From positions 1-64,000 of the forward strand of contig NZ_BCNS01000124.1 of the NCBI RefSeq assembly GCF_001528745.1: a DNA stretch of 64,000 nucleotides, given 5' to 3'. This document shows, one piece after another, positions 18,484 through 26,351 of the stretch; position 1 is the stretch's first letter; each line of letters starts with the position of its first letter. The stretch is from Marinobacterium profundum (GTDB lineage Bacteria; Pseudomonadota; Gammaproteobacteria; Pseudomonadales; Balneatricaceae). Made by a program: the position numbers and the translations under genes. The notes under the pieces were generated by a model. The model made no database searches and was not told the origin of the DNA. It saw only the letters and a list, made by a program, of their open reading frames with translations.

Positions 18484-19650
18484 ATGTTTAACGAAGAAAA
18501 ACGTTTTTCCCAGCCCATTCGCTGGGCAATGGTCGGCGGCGGACGCGGCAGTGAAATTGGCTATGCGCACCGTGCTGCGGCTCAGCGCGATAACCTGTTC
18601 AAGCTGACGGCGGGCGCCTTTGACCTTGACCCTCAGCGCTGCCAGGATTTCGGTACCAGCCTGGGCGTTGATCCGCAGCGTTGCTACGCGGATTACACCC
18701 AGATGTTTGCCGCCGAGGCTCTGCGTGAAGACGGCATTCAGGCCGTTTCAATCGCGACCCCCAATTGCAGCCACTATGCCATCAGCCGTGCGGCGCTGGA
18801 GGCGGGCTTGCACGTTATCTGTGAAAAGCCGGTGACCTTCAGCGTGACTGAAGCTGAAGACCTGAAGCAGTGTGCGCAGGCGCGTAACCTTGTCTTTGGT
18901 GTCATGTATGGCTATTCCGGCTTCCAGATGCTGCACCAGGCGCGTGAAATGGTACGCCGCGGTGATATAGGTGCCGTACGGGTGGTTAACATGCAGTTTG
19001 CCCACGGCTTTCACAATGAGGCGGTGGAACAGCATAGCCCTGGCGCCCGCTGGCGCATGAATCCGGAAGTCTCAGGCCCGACCTATGTGCTGGGTGATCT
19101 GGGTACGCATATTTTCTATACGGCCCAGCTGATTACAGGCCTGGCGGTAGATAAGCTGTGCTGTCATCGCCAAAGCTTTATCGAGACGCGGGCACCATTG
19201 GAAGACAATGCTCATGTCATGATGCAGTTTGAAGGCGGTGCTGTAGGTACCCTGTGGGCCAGTGCGGTTAATGCGGGCTCAATGCACCAGCAGAAAATTC
19301 GTATTGTGGGCGAGAAGGCGAGTCTTGAGTGGTGGGACGAGCAGCCCAACCAGCTGCGGTACGAAGTGCAGGGCGAGCCTGTGCGCATACTGGAGCGTGG
19401 CATGGGTTATTTGCACAACGACTCGAATGCGGTGAGCTGCAATCGTATTGGTGGCGGTCATGCCGAGGGCTTCTTTGAGTCCTGGGCAAACCTTTACCAC
19501 CGTTTCGGTACGGCCATGGATGCGGCTGGTCGCGGTGAAGCGCAGCCCGATCTCTGGTATCCGGATATCGATGCCGGTATCGACGGCGTGCGCTTGCTGG
19601 AATGCTGTGTAGAGTCGGCGGATAACCAGTCTGGCTGGGTCAAATTCTAA
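18484..19650 (+). CDS. Gfo/Idh/MocA-family oxidoreductase
   Basis: A 388-residue oxidoreductase with AMVGGGRGSEIGYAHR at 15-30, CEKP at 113-116, and a GDLGTHIFYTA segment. It shares motif spacing, length and several blocks (MFAAEA, WYP near the end) with the protein at 7648, so they are paralogues, while iolG is shorter and more distant. It probably oxidises or reduces an inositol isomer so that it can enter the IolG-IolE-IolD route. It is co-transcribed with iolD and ends before a strong terminator at 19675. A perfect LacI-like palindrome lies within its first codons. Confidence 0.85.
   Translation: MFNEEKRFSQPIRWAMVGGGRGSEIGYAHRAAAQRDNLFKLTAGAFDLDPQRCQDFGTSLGVDPQRCYADYTQMFAAEALREDGIQAVSIATPNCSHYAISRAALEAGLHVICEKPVTFSVTEAEDLKQCAQARNLVFGVMYGYSGFQMLHQAREMVRRGDIGAVRVVNMQFAHGFHNEAVEQHSPGARWRMNPEVSGPTYVLGDLGTHIFYTAQLITGLAVDKLCCHRQSFIETRAPLEDNAHVMMQFEGGAVGTLWASAVNAGSMHQQKIRIVGEKASLEWWDEQPNQLRYEVQGEPVRILERGMGYLHNDSNAVSCNRIGGGHAEGFFESWANLYHRFGTAMDAAGRGEAQPDLWYPDIDAGIDGVRLLECCVESADNQSGWVKF
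18496..18509. promoter_or_regulatory. Operator-like palindrome inside the Gfo/Idh start region
   Basis: GAAAAACGTTTTTC is a perfect 14-bp palindrome beginning at codon five of the gene at 18484. It resembles the GAAAACG operators of the locus with one extra A/T on each side. It could be a roadblock or auxiliary operator, or simply a coincidence of the encoded residues (EEKRFS). Confidence 0.45.
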
Positions 19651-19674
19651 ACGACAATCTTTGGTGAGAACCCA

Positions 19675-19709
19675 CCCGGGGCCAGGCTTTTGGCCCCGGG
19701 TTTTTTTTT
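19675..19709 (+). terminator. Intrinsic terminator after the iolD operon
   Basis: The GC-rich stem CCCGGGGCCA / TTGGCCCCGGG (19675-19700) is followed by nine T residues. It lies 25 bp after the stop codon of the Gfo/Idh gene and ends that operon. Confidence 0.9.
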
Positions 19710-19815
19710 GCGATATCGAGTCTGTAAAGCCCCTCGCTTTTTCAAACTCAGCTACATCGGCGTATCAGAGTTCTGGTGCCGTGAGTTGTTATGGCGAGAG
19801 CCACATTTAGTACTA

Positions 19816-19969
19816 TTAACCCGGTGGACAAATAGGTTCCCTCCCTATTTGTCCGTCACGCCAGAAAAACTAGCGCAAGTGCATGGACTTGCTGGTTTTT
19901 CTGGCGTTCGCATTGGCCTGCGGCCAATGATGAAGCATCCCTGCTTCATGTATTAACCCGCCGGGTTAA
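19816..19969. mobile_element. Non-autonomous IS630-type element (MITE)
   Basis: A 154-bp non-coding element flanked by TA on both sides. The left end TTAACCCGGTGGACAAATAG and right end CCGCCGGGTTAA match the ends of the IS630 copy at 37142-38242. TGCTTCAT just inside the right end is also found just inside the right end of that IS. The interior is a chain of hairpins: GGACAAATAG/CTATTTGTCC, CGCCAGAAAAAC/GTTTTTCTGGCG, CATTGGCC/GGCCAATG and ATGAAGCA/TGCTTCAT. It lies between the iolD terminator and the MFS gene. Confidence 0.8.
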
Positions 19970-20003
19970 TATTCCTGTTTCAATCAGGCCGCGCCGAGCT
20001 GTA

Positions 20004-21620
20004 TCAAGCGGCCGACGGCTCTTCTTTTGGCTGTTCCCGCAGGCCTTCGATGATACTGCGCACCGCCTGGGCTTCTGCCGCGCTGGCGCCGGCGACCAGA
20101 CCCTCCTCGATCAGACTGTTGATACGCTCCTTGTGCAGTGCGAACAGCTCGTGCAGTGATTGGGTAATCTCCAGCCGCTGTTCGGGGTAGAGCTCGACCA
20201 GCAGTTGCATCAGGTGGCCAGACTGTTTGGGCAGGGTCAGCACCATCTTGGTGGCGACATCGCTGGGCTGCAGGTCAGCGCTTTCCAGGGTGACACGGAT
20301 CAGTTCAGCCGGATCCCTGGGCTGCTGGCGCAGCGCCACCAGCAGCAGTTTGAGGGCCGGCTCTTCGATCTGGGCGATGCTGTAGTCAACGCGTGGATCC
20401 AGCTTGGATGAACCCAGGGACGTAGGTTGAGTGGTAACGCGGTAGGGCGCACTGGCGCTCAGGCGTTCGGTGCGGATAAAGAACTTTCGTACCAGCAGGA
20501 AGATGATCACGGCGGCGTGGACAACGATGAGGTAGTAGTACAGCCAGATGCTTTCGAAAGCGCTCATCAGAAAACCCGCGGTGATCGGGCCAATAACACC
20601 CCCTACACCCAAAATGATCTGCAGCGTGCTGGTGGCGGGCATGGCGTCTTTAAGATCGATATGATCGAACACCTGAGTCACCGCCAGCGGGAACAGGGCC
20701 ACGCCCGAACCGCCGGATACCAGGAACACCATTACCAGCAGTCCGGTGGGCAGGCCAACGAAGTAATCAAATACAATCAGCAGGTTGCTGGTAATACCCA
20801 GGGTCATCAAGCCCGCCGCGACTGAGCGCTTGTCGTAGCGGTCGGCGAGCCAGCCGGCGGGATACTGGGTCAGCAGGCCGCCGAGCTGATAGGAGCCCAG
20901 AATCAGGGATAGCCAGACGCCGGTAAAGCCGCGCTCATAGGCATAGAGTGAGATGAGCGACACACTGGCGGCGCTGATCAGGCCGGCGCAGAAGCTCGAC
21001 AGGGTGCCGGAGGGGGAGTAGGCCCAGAGCTTTTTCAGCGACATGGCGCGGGCGCGTTCGGTCGCTTCGGGCACCGGGATGCGGCTCATGGACATGATAA
21101 TCAGCGAGATGCACAGGAAGATGCTGATGATGCCGAACAGGCGTGGATCGCTGTCGACCGAGAGGTTCAGCAGGAAGGGTGCGCTGCCAAAACCCAGGGC
21201 GATACAGATCTGGTAGATACTGAAAATTTTGCCGCGGTTGGTACTGTCGCTCAGCACGTTAAGCCAGCTTTCCAGGGTAATAAAACCGGTCACGAAGCTG
21301 AAACCGGCCAGCAGGCGCAGCAGGCCGGTGAGCCAGATGTTGGTGAGATAGCTGTGGGCCACGGCAATGATGGCCAGGGTCGCGGCCATGCTGGCAAAAG
21401 CCCGGATATGCCCGACCCGGTGCACAGCCCTGGAGGCGAAGAGTCCCGCCAGTACGGCGCCGGCGGCATACATACTCATCGCCACACCTATGTCCGAGGT
21501 GGCGACACCCTGATCGCTCATGCGGATGGGCAGTAATACAAAGAATAGATTGAGACTGGCAGCGTAGGCGGTAATCGCAAACAGGATAGGGCTGATACGG
21601 TACAGAAGCTTTTGCTGCAT
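20004..21620 (-). CDS. MFS transporter (YcaD-like) with C-terminal extension
   Basis: A 538-residue protein. Residues 1 to about 400 hold about twelve membrane segments typical of the major facilitator superfamily, with the loop FASRAVHRVGHIRAFA and the pattern GGLLTQYPAGWLADRYDKRSV. The arrangement resembles YcaD-like permeases. The last ~130 residues are hydrophilic and helical, an addition not found in ordinary MFS proteins. It ends convergently to the small element at 19816 and starts 117 bp after the AGE gene, so it may be the last gene of that operon, possibly exporting or importing a sugar. The substrate is unknown. Confidence 0.8.
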   Translation of the reverse strand: MQQKLLYRISPILFAITAYAASLNLFFVLLPIRMSDQGVATSDIGVAMSMYAAGAVLAGLFASRAVHRVGHIRAFASMAATLAIIAVAHSYLTNIWLTGLLRLLAGFSFVTGFITLESWLNVLSDSTNRGKIFSIYQICIALGFGSAPFLLNLSVDSDPRLFGIISIFLCISLIIMSMSRIPVPEATERARAMSLKKLWAYSPSGTLSSFCAGLISAASVSLISLYAYERGFTGVWLSLILGSYQLGGLLTQYPAGWLADRYDKRSVAAGLMTLGITSNLLIVFDYFVGLPTGLLVMVFLVSGGSGVALFPLAVTQVFDHIDLKDAMPATSTLQIILGVGGVIGPITAGFLMSAFESIWLYYYLIVVHAAVIIFLLVRKFFIRTERLSASAPYRVTTQPTSLGSSKLDPRVDYSIAQIEEPALKLLLVALRQQPRDPAELIRVTLESADLQPSDVATKMVLTLPKQSGHLMQLLVELYPEQRLEITQSLHELFALHKERINSLIEEGLVAGASAAEAQAVRSIIEGLREQPKEEPSAA

Positions 21621-21737
21621 TGATTACATCCTTTTCGAAGCTGAAACACCCGCCAGACAGCCTCTTAAGATACGCGAGAAGCTGTGACGGGCGTAGCCCT
21701 CAATGAAGCTTAGGCAGGGAAAATAAAGCGAATTTGC

Positions 21738-22967
21738 TCAAATCTCCAGCGTGTTGCAGCGCAGTACTTCATGGCAGGCACCCATGCTGTGGTAGTCACA
21801 CTTGCCACCGGGCGGGCTCTTGATGTCGTCATAGCGCTGATTGTCGGCATCCAGCAGACGATACCAGGCGCCGTGACGGTGATCGATCATATGCTCCCAG
21901 CTGTAGTCCCACAGGCGTTCGTACCAAGCCCAGTATTTTGCGTCCCCGGTGCGTTCGGCCAGAAGGGCGGCGGCCGCCATGGATTCGGCCTGCACCCAGA
22001 AGTACTTGTCGTCATCGCAGATGCTGCCATCGGGGGCGAAACCGTAATAGATGCCGCCGCGTTCTTGATCCCAGGCGGTGTTCAGCGCTACATCGAACAG
22101 GCGTTGGGCACAGGGCAGCAGCCAGTCCGCCGGCTGATGACGTTCGATCATCAGTAGCAGCTTGGTCCACTCGGTGAGGTGACCTGGCTGAAAGCCCCAG
22201 GGACGGTAGAGGTTTTTGGGGTCGGACTTGTTGTAGTTCCAGTCGACCTGCCAGCTGGCATCGTAGTGCTCCCACATCAGGCCATTGGCCAGCGCGGACT
22301 GACGCTGGCAGATATTCTGCGCCAGGGTCATGGCGCGCTTGAGGTACTTCTTGTCTGAGGTGGCCTCGTAGGCAGCGATCATGGCTTCGCAGCTGTGCAT
22401 GTTGGCATTCTGGCCGCGATAGGGCGCAACGGTGCTCCAGTCGGCGCTGATCTCGTCGCGATAGAGTCCGTAGTCGGCATCCCAGAAGTGCTGCTCCATC
22501 AGGGCGTAGGTCTCCTCTATCCAGGGGGCGGCCTCAGTGATGCCGGCCTTAAGGGCGCTGGAATAAGCGAGCAGTACAAAGGCCAGGCCATAGCAGTGAT
22601 TGGTGTCGTCTGCGGTTGTGTCACCATCCAGCATCCAGCGATAACCGCCGGTGGCCGGGTTCAGGTGTTTTTCCCGCAGGAACTTGAGGCCATGACGCAC
22701 GGCATCCAGATATGCAGGTTCACCGAACTCGATGGCGGTCATGGCGTAGTTGAAGATCATGCGGGTGCTGCTGACCAGGTGGCGGCTCTGGGTATCGTAA
22801 ATACGGCCGTCGTCACGAAACGCCTGGTAAAAGCCACCCAGATCCGTATCGATGCACTTTGGGTGATAAAAGCCCATGATCTCGCGGATATGGGTCTGCA
22901 GAAATTCGCGGGAACGAAACCCCTGAGTTGTCGGGGGTGTGTGGGCCGCGTGCTTAGGTGTAAGCAT
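21738..22967 (-). CDS. AGE-family isomerase, likely D-mannose isomerase
   Basis: A 409-residue (alpha/alpha)6-barrel protein of the N-acylglucosamine 2-epimerase superfamily. Segments SRHLVSSTRMIFNYA, DDTNHCYGLAFVLLAYS, GQNANMHSCEAMIAAYEAT, RPWGFQPGHLTEWTKLLL and KYFWVQAESMAAAALL contain the paired histidines of this fold's active site. The resemblance is to mannose isomerases (YihS type), which convert mannose to fructose, more than to true epimerases. The start at 22967 has AGAGG upstream; the longer frame looks non-coding. It directly follows the GH63 hydrolase gene, so it could process the mannose that enzyme would release. Cellobiose epimerase activity is an alternative. Confidence 0.8.
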   Translation of the reverse strand: MLTPKHAAHTPPTTQGFRSREFLQTHIREIMGFYHPKCIDTDLGGFYQAFRDDGRIYDTQSRHLVSSTRMIFNYAMTAIEFGEPAYLDAVRHGLKFLREKHLNPATGGYRWMLDGDTTADDTNHCYGLAFVLLAYSSALKAGITEAAPWIEETYALMEQHFWDADYGLYRDEISADWSTVAPYRGQNANMHSCEAMIAAYEATSDKKYLKRAMTLAQNICQRQSALANGLMWEHYDASWQVDWNYNKSDPKNLYRPWGFQPGHLTEWTKLLLMIERHQPADWLLPCAQRLFDVALNTAWDQERGGIYYGFAPDGSICDDDKYFWVQAESMAAAALLAERTGDAKYWAWYERLWDYSWEHMIDHRHGAWYRLLDADNQRYDDIKSPPGGKCDYHSMGACHEVLRCNTLEI

Positions 22968-23061
22968 GATCGCCTCTGATCTTGGTGAAAGATATTTGTC
23001 GATGCGTACAGAGCCGCGGGCTGTCGCTGTTGCCGCGAGGGCCCGCGGGTGCTGATCGGCT

Positions 23062-24333
23062 TTAGTCTTTGAGCCAGTGCAGGGCGATGGCGGCGGTCCA
23101 GGAGAATTCGCCGCCGCCGCAGCCTTCGCCGCTAACGGAATTGTAGTATTCCCAGAAATCGCCGTTCGCAAGGCAGGCTTTTGACACTTGCTTGATCTGC
23201 GCGGCTCGTTCCGACAGGCCGTAGGTGTCCAGTCCCAGTGCGATCATCCAGTTGATATGCAGCCAGGACGGCCCGCGCCAGTAACGCTGGGGTTCAAAGG
23301 TTTCACTGTGCGGGTGGGTGGATGCCAGGCCGAAGGGGGCATCCTCGATCCAGGATCCGAGATTTTCATTGATCGCGGCGGCCTGAGCGGGGCTTGCCAG
23401 TTCGCCGAACAGCGGCAGCACACCGGCGCAGCTGATGGTCTTCAACTGTGCACCGGTGAGCGTGTCGCGGCTGACGAAGCAGTTGAGATCTTCTGACCAG
23501 AGGGCTCCGATAGCCGCTGCGGTGCGAGCCGAGCTTTGCTGCAGGCTGCGGGTGCTGTCGTTGTCGATACGGTTCTGGCACAGCACGAGCAGGTCGGTAT
23601 TTGCCCGGTGAAGGATCGAGATGATACCGATGTCCTGTACCCGGTACGGGCAGGTTTGGTAGATAAGATCACTGTCGAAGTGGTTGCGCTTGAAGAAATC
23701 GACCAGGTAAATGTAGCGGTCGTATTGGTGTTTGTGCGGCCGCTCGGCGGCATCGACATGGCCGGTATCGCGGCGAGTGTACTCCCAGTCGGCCGCTGGC
23801 ACGTTTTCAAGCGGGTGGTCCCAGGCCGGGCTATTGTCCATGCCGGACTCCCAGGGGTGGTAGCTGCACACCAGGCCGGTATTTTCAGGGTCGCGTTCGC
23901 GGTACCACCAAAGGTGGTAGGCCATCACGCCTGGCAGTAGCTGGGCCAGTTTTTGTTCGGCCAGTGCACGGTCTTTTCCTTGTTCAAACAGAATTTTGAC
24001 CACGCTTGCCAATACCGGCGGCTGTGAAATGGCGCTGGTCTTGACGGCATTCTCGACTCCCCAGACTTCGGGGCCCGGGAAGTAGGTGTCGGCGTCGGCG
24101 TGGAAAATAATATGCGGCACCATGCCGTTGTCCCACTGGCCCTTGAGCAGCATTTCAAGTTCCAGCCAGGCGCGGGCTTCGTCGCCGGCTTCCATCCAGC
24201 CAAGCGCGGTAATGGCGGCGTCCCAGTTCCACTGGAAGGGGTACAGTCCCTGAGTCGGAATGGTGTAACCGCCCAGGTCGTTGTTGCGCAGAATGCGTGT
24301 TGCGTGGTCGATGTCGAAAACCGGTTTTTTCAT
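23062..24333 (-). CDS. GH63 mannosylglycerate/glucosylglycerate hydrolase-like
   Basis: A 423-residue glycoside hydrolase. Key blocks are FQWNWDAAITALGW, YHPWESGMDNSPAWD (likely catalytic acid Asp166), HKHQYDRYIYLVDFFK, WRGPSWLHINWMI and GGGEFSWTAA (likely base Glu409). Length and motifs match the short GH63 enzymes that hydrolyse mannosylglycerate or glucosylglycerate, compatible solutes of thermophiles and salt-adapted bacteria. There is no signal peptide, so it acts in the cytoplasm after uptake by the adjacent ABC transporter. Mannosylglycerate is favoured because a mannose-isomerase-like gene follows. Trehalase-like GH37 is a weaker alternative. Confidence 0.78.
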   Translation of the reverse strand: MKKPVFDIDHATRILRNNDLGGYTIPTQGLYPFQWNWDAAITALGWMEAGDEARAWLELEMLLKGQWDNGMVPHIIFHADADTYFPGPEVWGVENAVKTSAISQPPVLASVVKILFEQGKDRALAEQKLAQLLPGVMAYHLWWYRERDPENTGLVCSYHPWESGMDNSPAWDHPLENVPAADWEYTRRDTGHVDAAERPHKHQYDRYIYLVDFFKRNHFDSDLIYQTCPYRVQDIGIISILHRANTDLLVLCQNRIDNDSTRSLQQSSARTAAAIGALWSEDLNCFVSRDTLTGAQLKTISCAGVLPLFGELASPAQAAAINENLGSWIEDAPFGLASTHPHSETFEPQRYWRGPSWLHINWMIALGLDTYGLSERAAQIKQVSKACLANGDFWEYYNSVSGEGCGGGEFSWTAAIALHWLKD

Positions 24334-24434
24334 GATTTTTGCCTGCAGAAAGTCGCAGACGGAATGCAGTACATTCCGCTGTTCGGTTAAATTCGGGGTT
24401 TTTGGGGTAAAAGGCCGTGCGTACCGGGGGACGC

Positions 24435-25445
24435 TTACATGATGTGTCCGGCCTGATCGTAAAAGCGCACCTTGTCATCGGCCGGACGTATAAAGAGATC
24501 GCTGCCGTTGGGAACCTGCAGGTCGCTGGGGATGTTGATGCGGATCATTTCGCCATCGGCTTTGGTGGTCAGTTGCTGATGGGAGCCCAGCAGCTCCTTG
24601 ATCAGTACATTGGTCTTTATAAAACCCTCCTGGGGTTCAAAACGCACATCAAAGTCTTCTGGTCGTACACCCAGCTTGTTGACCTGATTTTTCGAGATAT
24701 TCCAGCCAGCCTTGGGCGCAATGAAATTCATCGGCGGGTTGCCGATAAAACTGCCGACAAATTCCGTGGCTGGGTTGTGGTAAATCTCGGTTGGCACGTC
24801 GTACTGCTCGATCCGGCCACCGTTCATTACGGCGATTCGATCCGCCAGGCTCATGGCCTCCACCTGGTCATGGGTGACGTAGATGGTGGTGGTGTTGGAT
24901 GCGCTGAGCACGGTTTTCAGCTCTGCGCGCATTTCCAGGCGCAGCAGGGCATCGAGGTTGGACAGGGGTTCGTCCATTAGCAGTACTTCGGGCTCCATGG
25001 CCAGGGCACGGGCTACGGATACGCGCTGACGCTGTCCACCAGAGAGCTGGCCGGAGTAATGCGTCAGGCGGTTTTCGATATGCATCAGCTCGGCGGTTTC
25101 TTTCACCTTGCGCTGAATATGTTCTTCGCTGTCTTTACGCATGCGCAGGCCGAAGGCGATGTTTTCAAACACCGTCATGTGCGGGAATACCGCATAGTTC
25201 TGGAACACCATTGCGATGCGACGGCTTTTGGGCGGCAGGCTGTTGATGACCCGGTCGCCGATGCGGATGGTGCCCGATGACTCGGTTTCGAGCCCGGCGA
25301 TAATGCGCAGCAGGGTGGACTTGCCGCAGCCCGAGGGGCCCAGCAGTACCACGAATTCCTTGTCCTTAATCTCAAGATCCACAGACTTCAGAATCTCAAG
25401 GTTGCCAAACTGCTTTCTTACTTTTTCTATGCGAATGTCAGACAT
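24435..25445 (-). CDS. Carbohydrate ABC transporter ATPase (UgpC/MalK-like)
   Basis: A 336-residue ATPase. Walker A is GPSGCGKST, the signature is LSGGQRQRVSVARAL, Walker B is VLLMDEPLSNLD, and the C-terminal region forms a TOBE/OB-fold regulatory domain (GVRPEDFDV). It energises uptake by the two permeases upstream. The start at 25445 (MSDIRIEKV) has TAGGA upstream and is preferred to an upstream TTG. It lies 18 bp after the permease gene. As a CUT1 transporter it would import an oligosaccharide or glycoside, here probably the glycosylglycerate cut by the GH63 enzyme. Confidence 0.87.
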   Translation of the reverse strand: MSDIRIEKVRKQFGNLEILKSVDLEIKDKEFVVLLGPSGCGKSTLLRIIAGLETESSGTIRIGDRVINSLPPKSRRIAMVFQNYAVFPHMTVFENIAFGLRMRKDSEEHIQRKVKETAELMHIENRLTHYSGQLSGGQRQRVSVARALAMEPEVLLMDEPLSNLDALLRLEMRAELKTVLSASNTTTIYVTHDQVEAMSLADRIAVMNGGRIEQYDVPTEIYHNPATEFVGSFIGNPPMNFIAPKAGWNISKNQVNKLGVRPEDFDVRFEPQEGFIKTNVLIKELLGSHQQLTTKADGEMIRINIPSDLQVPNGSDLFIRPADDKVRFYDQAGHIM

Positions 25446-25463
25446 GATAATTCCTACCAAAAA

Positions 25464-26351
25464 TCAGCGGTTTGAGATGCCCCACATGCTGAACAGATAC
25501 TTTCTGATCGCAAAGAGGAACAACAAAGCGGGAACGACAAGCACCAGGCCACCGGCAAACTTGATCTCGGCTGGAGATTCCGCAAGGCTCTGCACCAGAA
25601 AGGCGGTCAGAGTGCGGTTCTGCACAGTCAGGATGGCGGAGGCAAAGACCTCGTTCCAGGAAATGACAAAGGCGAATACGGCTGAGGCCGCAATGCCGGG
25701 CGCTGCCAGTGGCAGAACCACCTTGCGAAACGCCTGCCAGCGGTCGCAGCCCATGGTCCAGGCAGCCTCTTCCAGCTCCACCGGAATGCCCATAAACAGG
25801 CTTGAGGTAATCAGTACCGAGAACGGCAGCGCCAGGGTCGCATGCACAAAGGCCAGGCCAATCAGGGAGTCGTCAATGCCCACCTGGATAAAGATCACCG
25901 CCAGCGGCAATGCCAGCAGCGGCATAGGGAAGGCGCGGGACATCACTATGATCATCTTGTAGGTGGTCATGCCGCGAAACACGAAGCGTGCCAGCGCATA
26001 GCCTGCGGGTGCCCCCAGCAAGATGGCGATGATCATGGTAAACACGGCCGCGAGAATGGAGTTGATCAGTGCGCTAATCACGCCATTGTAGTTCCAGAAG
26101 AACATCAGGGTATCGGTGTGGATGCCCGGCGCGATCGACTTGGGCCAGCCATTGACCTGTGCCGGTGTGCTGATGGCATTGATAATCAGCAGCCCGATGG
26201 GGGCCAATACCCAGAGGATCAGAATGGATACGCCGGCCCAGAACAGCCAGCGCCAGGCGTTGTTCTGAGGCGACAGGCGACGGCTGAAAGGGTTGAAGCG
26301 GGCTAAGCCCTGCACCTGTGCAGAGGCGCTGTTAGCGACGGGCGATTTCAT
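25464..26351 (-). CDS. Carbohydrate ABC permease (MalG-like)
   Basis: A 295-residue permease with about six membrane segments and the inner loop EEAAWTMGCDRWQAFRKVVLPLAAPG, the EAA motif that contacts the ATPase. The C-terminal segment FAGGLVLVVPALLFLFAIRKYLFSMWG is typical of MalG/UgpE proteins. Its start overlaps the stop of the other permease gene by 4 bp, showing tight coupling. Together they form the channel for the CUT1 system of this operon. Confidence 0.88.
   Translation of the reverse strand: MKSPVANSASAQVQGLARFNPFSRRLSPQNNAWRWLFWAGVSILILWVLAPIGLLIINAISTPAQVNGWPKSIAPGIHTDTLMFFWNYNGVISALINSILAAVFTMIIAILLGAPAGYALARFVFRGMTTYKMIIVMSRAFPMPLLALPLAVIFIQVGIDDSLIGLAFVHATLALPFSVLITSSLFMGIPVELEEAAWTMGCDRWQAFRKVVLPLAAPGIAASAVFAFVISWNEVFASAILTVQNRTLTAFLVQSLAESPAEIKFAGGLVLVVPALLFLFAIRKYLFSMWGISNR

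Noticed and set aside
19690-19956. 88-codon frame after the iolD operon
   Set aside because: It begins inside the terminator and runs through the hairpins of the small IS630-type element; not a credible gene.
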